From positions 1-5,481 of the forward strand of contig JAJWCP010000092.1 of the NCBI GenBank assembly GCA_021617435.1: a stretch of DNA of 5,481 bases, written 5' to 3'. The DNA comes from Pseudomonadota bacterium. GTDB lineage: Bacteria; Pseudomonadota; Alphaproteobacteria; RF32; CAG-239. The notes beneath the pieces were generated by a model that saw only the letters and a program-made list of their open reading frames with translations, searched no databases and was not told the DNA's origin. Of the stretch, positions 1 to 5,368 are shown piece after piece; position 1 is the first letter of the stretch; every line of letters begins with the position of its first letter. A program made the translations under genes and the position numbers.

Positions 1-134
1 CTATGTTGCTTGCCGGAATGATTGCTAAAGGAACAACAACCATAACAAATATAGAACATATTTTAAGAGGTTATGAAAATATAGTAACCAAACTAACAAC
101 AGTAGGAGCAAATATCAAAATAATAGATGAATAA
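1..134 (+). CDS. murA: UDP-N-acetylglucosamine 1-carboxyvinyltransferase MurA, carboxy-terminal end (5' truncated by window)
   Basis: Only the last 43 codons are present, with the first whole codon at position 3 and a TAA stop at 132-134. MurA transfers enolpyruvate from PEP to UDP-GlcNAc in the cytoplasm, the first committed step of peptidoglycan synthesis. The visible tail has the family's closing pattern: a LAGMIAKGTT strand-turn, then a His-Ile-x-Arg-Gly-Tyr-Glu motif and a final LTTVGANI helix-strand. The Arg of RGYE lies 21 residues from the end and aligns with E. coli Arg397, a PEP-contacting active-site residue 22 from its end, so the terminus looks intact. The next gene starts 13 bp later and is probably cotranscribed. 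ATA (5 of 8 Ile codons) and ACA (5 of 7 Thr codons) dominate, unlike secY downstream. An EPSP-synthase-family relative such as AroA is less likely because RGYE plus GANI is typical of MurA. Confidence 0.9.
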   Translation, partial: MLLAGMIAKGTTTITNIEHILRGYENIVTKLTTVGANIKIIDE

Positions 135-147
135 TAAGTGAGGAAAT

Positions 148-672
148 ATGAAACTTAGTTTACAAGATACTTTCGGCGCGGTAATTGAGGCGGATACCTA
201 TGAACGGGTTGATTTAAGCCGCGCAAAAGGATTTTATATTGCGCCCAAGGTAAAAATACAAATTTTGATATTAAATGAAACGGTGCGGGCAAGTATTCCG
301 GTCGGAAAATATGAGCGGATTTTTTTAGACCACGCAACAGATGTTTCCATAGATGAAGACGCTAAAATTGCGAGCTTGATTTTAACTTCGGCCAATGGGG
401 TCAAAATTCCGCCGCTGAAATGCGATGAAATTAATTTGAGCGGCGCGCGTAATTTTGAACTTTCGGCAGGCATGATGGTTAATAACTTGTTTTTGGAAGG
501 CTGCCGCAAGTTTGTAATCCCTAAAGGGCTTTATAACCGCATATTTTTAAATAACGCCTTGGATTTTGCCATTATGCCCGGTGCAATATACCGTGAAATT
601 GCGGGTGCCGACCCTAAGTTGGTACATTTGGCGCAAGAGCGCGGTAAGCAGTTGGAGCAAAACAAAACTTAG
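148..672 (+). CDS. Uncharacterised 174-residue protein made of four 37-residue repeats (probable beta-solenoid)
   Basis: I do not recognise this family. The ATG at 148 is preceded by GAGGA at 140-144, a close but usable ribosome binding site. There is no signal peptide or membrane segment, so it is probably cytoplasmic. From residue 18 the protein repeats with an exact 37-residue spacing, units starting at Tyr18, Tyr55, Cys92 and Tyr129. Within a unit, position 6 is always Leu, position 9 always Ala, position 12 Phe/Val, position 14 Ile/Leu; in the first three units position 25 is Leu and 33-34 Ile-Pro. Each unit splits into two similar halves of 18-19 residues, which suits a beta-solenoid or other stacked-strand fold. 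The last half unit decays into a charged helical tail (about 153-174). It lies 13 bp behind murA and 129 bp ahead of secY, so cotranscription with murA is likely. Its function is unknown; a structural or binding role is inference from the repeats only. Confidence 0.82.
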   Translation: MKLSLQDTFGAVIEADTYERVDLSRAKGFYIAPKVKIQILILNETVRASIPVGKYERIFLDHATDVSIDEDAKIASLILTSANGVKIPPLKCDEINLSGARNFELSAGMMVNNLFLEGCRKFVIPKGLYNRIFLNNALDFAIMPGAIYREIAGADPKLVHLAQERGKQLEQNKT

Positions 673-709
673 CGCTTGTGAATAAAAATTGAGGATAAAG
701 ATAAAATAG

Positions 710-737
710 TTGCAATAATTTTTAATTTGTGTATTAC
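710..737 (+). promoter_or_regulatory. Possible weak sigma70-type promoter upstream of secY
   Basis: TTGCAA at 710-715 and TATTAC at 732-737 are separated by 16 bp in an AT-rich gap between the repeat protein and secY. Each box differs from consensus at two positions. AT-rich DNA yields such pairs by chance, so this is a candidate only. It would give secY-adk its own start site. Confidence 0.3.
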
Positions 738-749
738 ATTAACCCCAAA

Positions 750-780
750 AGGGCTTTTTGCGCCCTGATTGTTTGTTTTT
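750..780 (+). terminator. Small hairpin with T-rich tail ahead of secY (terminator or attenuator candidate)
   Basis: AGGGC (750-754) pairs with GCCCT (762-766) around a seven-base loop, TTTTTGC. A T-rich but interrupted tail (767-780, ending in five T) follows. The stem is only 5 bp, so termination would be partial. It lies between the murA-side genes and secY and could end that transcript. If the promoter candidate at 710-737 is real, it would sit in the secY leader instead. Confidence 0.35.
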
Positions 781-801
781 AAATTGATAAGGAAGAAAAA
801 A

Positions 802-2151
802 ATGGTATCATTAGCAGAAAAAATGGCGGCAGGTATGGATATGTCCGCATTTAGTAAAGCTGACGAACTCAAAAGAAGATTGTGGTTTACGATTTTGGCT
901 TTGATTGTGTTCCGCTTGGGAACATTCATTCCTCTCCCCGGAATTGACGCCAATGTGTTGTCTGATGTTTTTGCCAGACATTCGGGCGGTATTTTAGGAA
1001 TGTTTAACATGTTTTCCGGCGGTGCGTTATCGCGTATGACGATTTTTGCGCTTAACATATTCCCGTATATTTCGGCTTCCATTATTATTCAGCTCGGTCA
1101 GTCGGTTATTCCGTCATTGGCGGCGCTTAAAAAGGAAGGGGAAGCCGGACATCGTAAGGTTACGCATTATACCAAAATTTTAACTGTGCTGATTACCATT
1201 ATTCAGGGTTACGGTATCGCGGTCGGCTTGGAAAGTATCTCCGGCACCTCAGGCGTTTCTGCGGTTGTAATTCCGAGTTTTGTATTTAAGTTTACCACAA
1301 TTGTTTCATTGGTAGGCGGCACTATGTTTGTGGTATGGCTTGGCGATCAAATTACCTCGCGCGGCGTTGGCAACGGCTCATCGCTTATCATTACCGTTGG
1401 TATTATCGCCAATATTCCTAACGCATTGGCACAAACGTTTGAGTTGGGTCGTATCGGTTCAATGTCATTGGGCGTTATCGCTTTGTTAATGATTATGGCT
1501 TTGGCGTTGGTTTACATTATTGTTTTTGTTGAACGCGCTCAACGCAAAATTATCATTCAGTATCCTAAGCGCCAGATGGGTATGCGCATGACTGCCGCTG
1601 AAAGCTCGCACTTGCCGCTTAAAATTAACCCGACCGGCGTTATTCCTCCGATTTTTGCCAGCTCTTTGTTGTTGCTGCCGATTACCATTGCTAACCTTTC
1701 GGCTCAGAACGGTCCGTCTTGGGCGCAGACTATGAGCCAGTGGCTTGGTCACGGTCAACCGCTTTATTTAGCGTTATATGCGTTTTTGATTGTGTTCTTC
1801 TCGTTCTTTTATACCGCTGTGGTATTTAACCCTGAAGAAACAGCCGATAATTTGAAAAAACACGGCGGTTTTATTGCTGGTATTCGTCCGGGTAAAAACA
1901 CCGCTGAGTATCTTGACTATGTTATCACTCGTTTAACCGTTATCGGCGCAATGTATTTAACCGCATTGTGCATTTTGCCTGAAGTTTTGATTTCTAAGTT
2001 GTCGGTTCCGTTTGTTTTGGGCGGCACAACTTTGCTCATCGTGGTTCAGGTCACCATGGACTTTATGACGCAGGTTCAATCTCATCTGATTGCTTATCAG
2101 TATGAGGGATTGATTAAAAAAGCGGCTTTGATTCATAACAAAAGAAAATAG
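802..2151 (+). CDS. secY: Preprotein translocase subunit SecY
   Basis: This 449-residue inner-membrane protein is the channel of the Sec translocon (with SecE and SecG), through which SecA or the ribosome passes unfolded proteins. E. coli SecY has 443 residues, so length is normal. I chose the ATG at 802 because AAGGAAG lies just upstream (789-795) and the product then opens as MVSLAEKMAAG. An in-frame ATG at 769 would add 11 basic residues, has no ribosome binding site and lies inside the hairpin tail. The hydrophobic pattern fits ten membrane helices. Recognisable pieces in order are helix 1 with RLGTFIPLPGID, the plug region (GGILGMFNMFSGGALSRM), the cytosolic C5 loop starting ERAQRKIIIQYPKRQMG near residue 244, and the C6 loop with GIRPGKNT near residue 360. 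Arg362 there matches E. coli Arg357, needed for SecA-driven export. adk follows after two bases. rplO, the usual upstream neighbour, is absent. Confidence 0.97.
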   Translation: MVSLAEKMAAGMDMSAFSKADELKRRLWFTILALIVFRLGTFIPLPGIDANVLSDVFARHSGGILGMFNMFSGGALSRMTIFALNIFPYISASIIIQLGQSVIPSLAALKKEGEAGHRKVTHYTKILTVLITIIQGYGIAVGLESISGTSGVSAVVIPSFVFKFTTIVSLVGGTMFVVWLGDQITSRGVGNGSSLIITVGIIANIPNALAQTFELGRIGSMSLGVIALLMIMALALVYIIVFVERAQRKIIIQYPKRQMGMRMTAAESSHLPLKINPTGVIPPIFASSLLLLPITIANLSAQNGPSWAQTMSQWLGHGQPLYLALYAFLIVFFSFFYTAVVFNPEETADNLKKHGGFIAGIRPGKNTAEYLDYVITRLTVIGAMYLTALCILPEVLISKLSVPFVLGGTTLLIVVQVTMDFMTQVQSHLIAYQYEGLIKKAALIHNKRK

Positions 2152-2153
2152 TC

Positions 2154-2843
2154 ATGGATAAAAACGGAAATGGTTTGCATGTGGTCTTTACCGGAGCCCC
2201 CGGCTGCGGTAAAGGCACGCAAGCCCGAATTTTAAAGGAAAGAGCGCATATTTGCCATCTTTCAACCGGCGAAATGTTGCGCGCAGAGGCGGCAAAAGAT
2301 ACTCCTTTGGGGCGCGAGCTTAAAGCGGCGCTTGACAGAGGCGAATTTGCTACCGATGAAATGATTATCAGAATGGTATCGGCCCGTATCGGCGAAAGCG
2401 ATTGCAAAAACGGCTTTGTCCTTGACGGGTTTCCGCGTACCTTACCTCAGGCTGAAGTGCTTGAAAGTATCTTACAAGAAAAAGGCATCACGCTTAACAG
2501 TGTTATTGAAATTCAGGTCCCTGATGAAATTATCATGGAACGTATTCTTGGTCGTTATAGCTGCATGAAGTGCGGGCAGGGTTATCATGATAAGTTTCAA
2601 AAGCCCAAAATTTACGGCGTTTGCGATGTTTGCGGCGGAACTGAATTTTCAAGGCGGGCAGACGATAATCGCACGACGGTGCAAAATCGTTTGATTAATT
2701 ATCGTTCGCTTACTTATCCGACAATCCCGTATTTTGAAAAGAAAGGGTTGCTTAGTTGCGTTGACGGAACAGGAACCATTGAGGCAACGGCGCAAAAAAT
2801 CGCCAAAGTCTTGAAGCTTGCCCCCGCCAAAACCGAAGAGTAA
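2154..2843 (+). CDS. adk: Adenylate kinase with four-cysteine zinc-type LID
   Basis: This 229-residue cytoplasmic enzyme interconverts ATP + AMP and 2 ADP. The P-loop GAPGCGKGT is at 14-22, the AMP-site LSTGEMLR at 36-43, and DGFPRT at 91-96. The LID carries two Cys-x-x-Cys pairs, Cys137/Cys140 and Cys157/Cys160, the arrangement that binds structural zinc in long-form adenylate kinases. Arg168 (RRADD) and Arg179 (NRLINY) align with catalytic E. coli Arg156 and Arg167. The product is longer than E. coli Adk (214) because of a six-residue amino-terminal addition and a charged tail (APAKTEE). The ATG at 2154 is two bases after the secY stop with only a purine-rich stretch upstream, so translation is probably coupled to secY. 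A TTG at 2175 would give a more typical amino terminus and cannot be excluded. The secY-adk pairing is standard in this cluster. Confidence 0.96.
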   Translation: MDKNGNGLHVVFTGAPGCGKGTQARILKERAHICHLSTGEMLRAEAAKDTPLGRELKAALDRGEFATDEMIIRMVSARIGESDCKNGFVLDGFPRTLPQAEVLESILQEKGITLNSVIEIQVPDEIIMERILGRYSCMKCGQGYHDKFQKPKIYGVCDVCGGTEFSRRADDNRTTVQNRLINYRSLTYPTIPYFEKKGLLSCVDGTGTIEATAQKIAKVLKLAPAKTEE

Positions 2844-2883
2844 GATTTTTTAGCAAAAAAGTAATTTTTTTGTTAAAATGCTC

Positions 2884-2911
2884 TTGACTCTGATAAATAT
2901 TAGAATATAAT
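2884..2911 (+). promoter_or_regulatory. Strong sigma70-type promoter for rpsM-rpsK-rpoA
   Basis: TTGACT (2884-2889) and a perfect TATAAT (2906-2911) are separated by 16 bp, one mismatch from consensus overall. The site lies in the 137-bp gap after adk and points at rpsM. Transcription would start near 2917-2919, giving a leader of about 62 bases. This suggests that the S13-S11-alpha genes are driven independently of secY-adk. Confidence 0.8.
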
Positions 2912-2919
2912 CCGCTTAA

Positions 2920-2949
2920 TTTTGAAAAGTGGTGATCAACTTTTTAAAT
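2920..2949 (+). promoter_or_regulatory. Hairpin at the start of the rpsM leader
   Basis: Bases 2920-2930 pair with 2939-2949 as an 11-bp stem (one G-T pair, mostly A-T) with the loop GGTGATCA. It begins within a few bases of the predicted transcription start. It is not followed by a T run, so it is not a classic terminator. It could stabilise the 5' end or take part in ribosomal-protein autoregulation. Neither role is shown by sequence. Confidence 0.4.
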
Positions 2950-2969
2950 GTTTTAATTAATTAGAAAAT

Positions 2970-2975
2970 GGAGAG
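2970..2975 (+). promoter_or_regulatory. Ribosome binding site fixing the TTG start of rpsM
   Basis: GGAGAG lies five bases before the TTG at 2981. No in-frame ATG or GTG starts a full S13 nearby, and the product from TTG begins with the canonical ARIAGVNIP. The G at 2970 also ends an ATG (2968-2970) that opens a three-codon mini-ORF (ATG GAG AGT TAA, 2968-2979) spanning the binding site. Confidence 0.75.
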
Positions 2976-2980
2976 TTAAT

Positions 2981-3349
2981 TTGGCTCGTATAGCTGGCGT
3001 AAATATTCCGAGTGCCAAAAGAATTGAGATCGCACTGACTTATATTTTCGGTATCGGAAGAAAAACTGCTCAAGATATTTGTGCAAAATCAGGTATTTCT
3101 GTTGACCGTCGCGTACAAGATTTAAGCGATGAAGATGTTGCTAAACTTCGTGACGTAATTGATAAAGGTTACGTTGTGGAAGGCGAACTTCGTCGCGAAG
3201 TCGGCGTTAACATCAAAAGACTTATGGACTTGGGATGTTACAGAGGTTTAAGGCATCGTAAAGGTTTGCCGGTTCGTGGTCAGAGCACTAAACAAAATGC
3301 TCGTACCCGTAAAGGTAAACGTAAAACTGTTGCCAATAAGAAGAAATAA
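2981..3349 (+). CDS. rpsM: 30S ribosomal protein S13 (TTG start)
   Basis: The 122-residue product is full length for S13, which sits in the head of the 30S subunit and makes bridges to the 50S subunit and contacts with P-site tRNA. It opens with ARIAGVNIP, continues through a helix-two-turns-helix region with YIFGIGRKTAQDI, and has the family's RGLRHRKGLPVRGQ segment at about 90-103. The very basic tail (NARTRKGKRKTVANKKK) is the tRNA-contacting extension. The start codon is TTG, supported by GGAGAG five bases upstream and by the conserved amino terminus. It is the first gene after the strong promoter at 2884-2911 and lies 12 bp ahead of rpsK. The usual order adk-rpsM-rpsK-rpoA is kept. Confidence 0.97.
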   Translation: MARIAGVNIPSAKRIEIALTYIFGIGRKTAQDICAKSGISVDRRVQDLSDEDVAKLRDVIDKGYVVEGELRREVGVNIKRLMDLGCYRGLRHRKGLPVRGQSTKQNARTRKGKRKTVANKKK

Positions 3350-3361
3350 TGAGAGGTAGCA

Positions 3362-3754
3362 ATGGCAAAAGCAGTTACACAACGTGTTAAGAAAAAAGAA
3401 AAAAAGAATATCACATCTGGCGTAGCGCATGTGAATTCTACGTTTAACAATACAAGAATAACCATTACTGACGCACAAGGGAATACTGTTGCTTGGTCTA
3501 CATCAGGCGCTCAGGGCTTTAAAGGTTCCCGTAAATCTACTCCGTACGCTGCTCAGGTTGCAGCTGAAGAAGCAGGCAAAAAAGCTCAGGAAAGTGGTAT
3601 GAAAACTTTGGAAGTTGAAGTTAAAGGTCCGGGTTCAGGCAGAGAATCAGCAATCAGAGCTTTGCAGGTTATCGGCTTTACCATAACTTCAATCCGTGAT
3701 GTTACTCCAATCCCGCACAATGGTTGCCGTTTGAGAAAGAGACGTCGCGTTTAA
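3362..3754 (+). CDS. rpsK: 30S ribosomal protein S11
   Basis: This 130-residue protein of the 30S platform helps shape the mRNA exit and E-site region. The conserved core runs in order: ITSGVAHVNSTFNNTRITIT (about 19-38), AWSTSGAQGFKGSRKSTPYA (about 46-65), the glycine-rich VKGPGSGRESAIRAL, and the terminal TPIPHNGCRLRKRRRV. Asn120 in PHNG aligns with E. coli Asn119, which is converted to isoaspartate there; the Asn-Gly pair is kept here. The first 18 residues are a lysine-rich tail. AGAGGT just upstream of the ATG is the ribosome binding site, and the 12-bp gap to rpsM indicates cotranscription. Confidence 0.97.
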   Translation: MAKAVTQRVKKKEKKNITSGVAHVNSTFNNTRITITDAQGNTVAWSTSGAQGFKGSRKSTPYAAQVAAEEAGKKAQESGMKTLEVEVKGPGSGRESAIRALQVIGFTITSIRDVTPIPHNGCRLRKRRRV

Positions 3755-3768
3755 TATAAGTTTCTATA

Positions 3769-3807
3769 AGCGGAGGCTTTTAGGAGTCTCCGCTGTCCGT
3801 GTTTTTT
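3769..3807 (+). terminator. Terminator-like hairpin between rpsK and rpoA
   Basis: AGCGGAGGCT (3769-3778) pairs with AGTCTCCGCT (3785-3794), a 10-bp GC-rich stem with one G-T pair and a six-base loop. Six T follow at 3802-3807, but a seven-base spacer (GTCCGTG) separates them from the stem. Intrinsic terminators normally have the T run at the stem base, so partial termination or an RNA-processing/stability stem is as likely. It would set rpoA expression apart from the ribosomal proteins. Confidence 0.5.
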
Positions 3808-3830
3808 ATAATATATGCATATAAACAAGA

Positions 3831-3837
3831 AAGAGGG
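3831..3837 (+). promoter_or_regulatory. Ribosome binding site fixing the GTG start of rpoA
   Basis: AAGAGGG lies seven bases before the GTG at 3845, giving the conserved alphaproteobacterial opening MIQKNWQELIKP. The in-frame ATG at 3815 would add ten residues that the family lacks and has no such site before it. Confidence 0.7.
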
Positions 3838-3844
3838 TATACCG

Positions 3845-4855
3845 GTGATTCAAAAGAATTGGCAAGAACTTATTAAACCAACTAATTTAGAAGTTACTTC
3901 CGGCGAAGGCGGAAATAAAGCTAAGATAGTGGTAGAACCCCTGGAGAGAGGTTTCGGCTTGACTTTGGGCAATGCCTTGAGAAGAGTTTTGCTTTCATCA
4001 TTACAGGGCGGCGCTGTAACAGCTATCAAAATTGACGGCGTGTTGCTTGAATTTTCAGTTATTCCGGGCGTACGGGAAGATGTTACCGACATTGTTTTGA
4101 ACGTTAAGGGCTTGGCTGTTGCCGTTCACAATGAAGGTCAAAAAATTATGACACTTAATGCTGAAGGTCCGTGCACGGTTACCGCAGCTATGATTGAAAC
4201 CGGTCATGATGTTGAAATTATGAACCCAGACCATGTTATTTGTAACTTGGATGCAGGTGCAAAAATTTCTATGGAATTGACCGTTGATACCGGTAAAGGT
4301 TATGTTCCGGCAAGTCAAAACAAACCGGCTGACGCGCCGATTGGTTTAATTGCCGTTGATTCTATTTTTTCACCGGTTAAAAAAGTTTCATATAAAGTTG
4401 AAAACACCCGTGTCGGTCAAATTACCGACTATGATAAACTGACTATGATTGTTGAAACCAACGGCGTGGTTACTCCGGAAGACGCAGTTGCTTTTGCGGC
4501 TCGTATTTTGCAAGACCAACTCAAACCGTTCATTAACTTTGATGAACCGGAAAATGAAGTTGAAGATGTTAAGGAAGAATTGCCGTTTAACCGCAATTTG
4601 CTTAAGAAAGTTGAAGAGCTTGAACTTTCAGTTCGTTCTGCTAACTGCCTTAAAAATGATAACATCGTTTATATCGGTGACCTTGTTCAGAAAACTGAAG
4701 CCGAAATGCTTCGCACACCGAACTTTGGTCGTAAGTCTTTGAATGAAATCAAAGAGGTATTGGCTAAAATGGGCATTCACCTTGGTATGGACACCCCTGG
4801 TTGGCCGCCGGAGAATATTGAAGAGTTGATTAAAAAATGTGACGACCACTTCTAA
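3845..4855 (+). CDS. rpoA: DNA-directed RNA polymerase subunit alpha (GTG start)
   Basis: The 336-residue product matches the length of alphaproteobacterial alpha subunits (E. coli 329). Alpha dimerises to nucleate assembly of beta and beta', and its carboxy-terminal domain contacts UP elements and activators. The amino-terminal domain (about 1-235) contains the hallmark EPLERGFGLTLGNALRRVLL and PGVREDVTDIVLNVKG. A short acidic linker (ENEVEDVKEE) leads to the carboxy-terminal domain (about 255-320), with VRSANCLKNDNIVYIGDLVQ and TPNFGRKSLNEIKEVL. Arg264 corresponds to E. coli Arg265, the main UP-element contact. I chose GTG at 3845 over ATG at 3815 because of the ribosome binding site and family alignment. 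It follows rpsK by 90 bp with a terminator-like stem between. rplQ, the usual next gene, does not follow within the 626 bp available. Confidence 0.97.
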   Translation: MIQKNWQELIKPTNLEVTSGEGGNKAKIVVEPLERGFGLTLGNALRRVLLSSLQGGAVTAIKIDGVLLEFSVIPGVREDVTDIVLNVKGLAVAVHNEGQKIMTLNAEGPCTVTAAMIETGHDVEIMNPDHVICNLDAGAKISMELTVDTGKGYVPASQNKPADAPIGLIAVDSIFSPVKKVSYKVENTRVGQITDYDKLTMIVETNGVVTPEDAVAFAARILQDQLKPFINFDEPENEVEDVKEELPFNRNLLKKVEELELSVRSANCLKNDNIVYIGDLVQKTEAEMLRTPNFGRKSLNEIKEVLAKMGIHLGMDTPGWPPENIEELIKKCDDHF

Positions 4856-4881
4856 AAAGTTCGTCTATTGGTCATCTACTT

Positions 4882-4937
4882 GAGCCCTCTGTTGTTTATG
4901 TAACTATTAGTACACCGCACAACAGAGGGTTCTTTGT
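4882..4937 (+). terminator. Long-stem terminator after rpoA
   Basis: GAGCCCTCTGTTGT (4882-4895) pairs with ACAACAGAGGGTTC (4919-4932), a 14-bp stem with one G-T pair. The 23-base loop contains a further short self-complementary segment (TGTA 4899-4902 with TACA 4911-4914). The tail TTCTTTGT is T-rich but short and partly inside the stem. It starts 27 bp after the rpoA stop and is the natural end of the transcript. Its right arm is also the first bases of the tandem array. Confidence 0.65.
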
Positions 4938-5346
4938 ATCTGACTCAATATCCGAACTTTTTTGCGGCTAAATGTAACAAGGCGCTCTTTGTATATGTCT
5001 AATTCTCCGGACGATTAGCGGCTTGTCGTGATAATGGGTTCTGCGTATCTGACTCAATATCCGAACTTTTTTGCGGCTAAATGTAACAAGGCGCTCTGTG
5101 TATCTTTTTATTTCTCCGGACGATTAGCGGCTTGTCGTGATAATGGGTTCTGCGTATCTGGCTCAATATCCGAACTTTTGTACTGAACAAGGCTTTCTGC
5201 GTATCTTTTTATTTCTCCGGACGATTAGCGGCTTGTCGTGATAATGGGTTCTGCGTATCTGGCTCAATATCCGAACTTTTGTACTGAACAAGGCTTTCTG
5301 CGTATCTTTTTATTTCTCCGGACGATTAGCGGCTTGTCGTGATAGT
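4927..5346. repeat. Non-coding tandem array: four units, each a diverged dimer of about 54-bp monomers
   Basis: Units begin with GGGTTC at 4927, 5036, 5145 and 5246 and are 109, 109, 101 and 101 bp long. Each splits into monomer a (54, 54, 46, 46 bp) and monomer b (55 bp each, starting at 4981, 5090, 5191 and 5292). The a and b monomers are themselves related, both having a TCTG-GTATCT start, a TCCGRAC block and a GCGGCT block. Units 3 and 4 differ at one base. Unit 1 is the most diverged, and the 8-bp shortening in monomer a is shared by units 3 and 4. Unit lengths are not multiples of three, and no open frame runs through on either strand, so it is not coding. The block from TTCTCCGGACG to GTCGTGATA in monomer b is identical in all four units. 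It holds a 19-bp imperfect dyad, ACGATTAGCGGCTTGTCGT, at 5011, 5120, 5221 and 5322. The role is unknown: binding-site array, minisatellite or RNA element are all possible. Confidence 0.95.
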
Positions 5347-5368
5347 GGGTGGTGCATGTTTTTTAAAA

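Noticed and set aside
769..801. ATG at 769 as an upstream start for secY
   Set aside because: It has no ribosome binding site, lies in the tail of a hairpin, and adds 11 residues not seen in SecY. The ATG at 802 has AAGGAAG at a proper distance.
669..1082. 137-codon open frame on the minus strand
   Set aside because: It lies largely antisense to secY, and its product has no recognisable domain. It is best explained as a shadow of secY codon structure. The other minus-strand frames (for example 1486-1758, 2114-2407 and 3850-4092) are rejected for the same reason.
2852..2874. AT-only hairpin after adk as a terminator
   Set aside because: AGCAAAAAA pairs with TTTTTTGTT, but the stem is nearly all A-T and no T run follows. 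A competing T6/A6 pairing just upstream shows it is probably composition.
3807..3812. TATAAT before rpoA as a promoter
   Set aside because: No -35-like box lies 15-19 bp upstream; that space is taken by the GC-rich hairpin.
3815..3844. ATG at 3815 as the rpoA start
   Set aside because: It adds ten residues before the conserved IQKNWQELIKP and has no ribosome binding site. The GTG at 3845 has AAGAGGG seven bases upstream.
4449..4742. 97-codon plus-strand frame inside rpoA
   Set aside because: It is a frame-shifted shadow of rpoA, which is clearly the coding frame across this region.
4927..5346. CRISPR array
   Set aside because: The whole 101-109 bp unit repeats. There are no unique spacers between short repeats and no cas genes.
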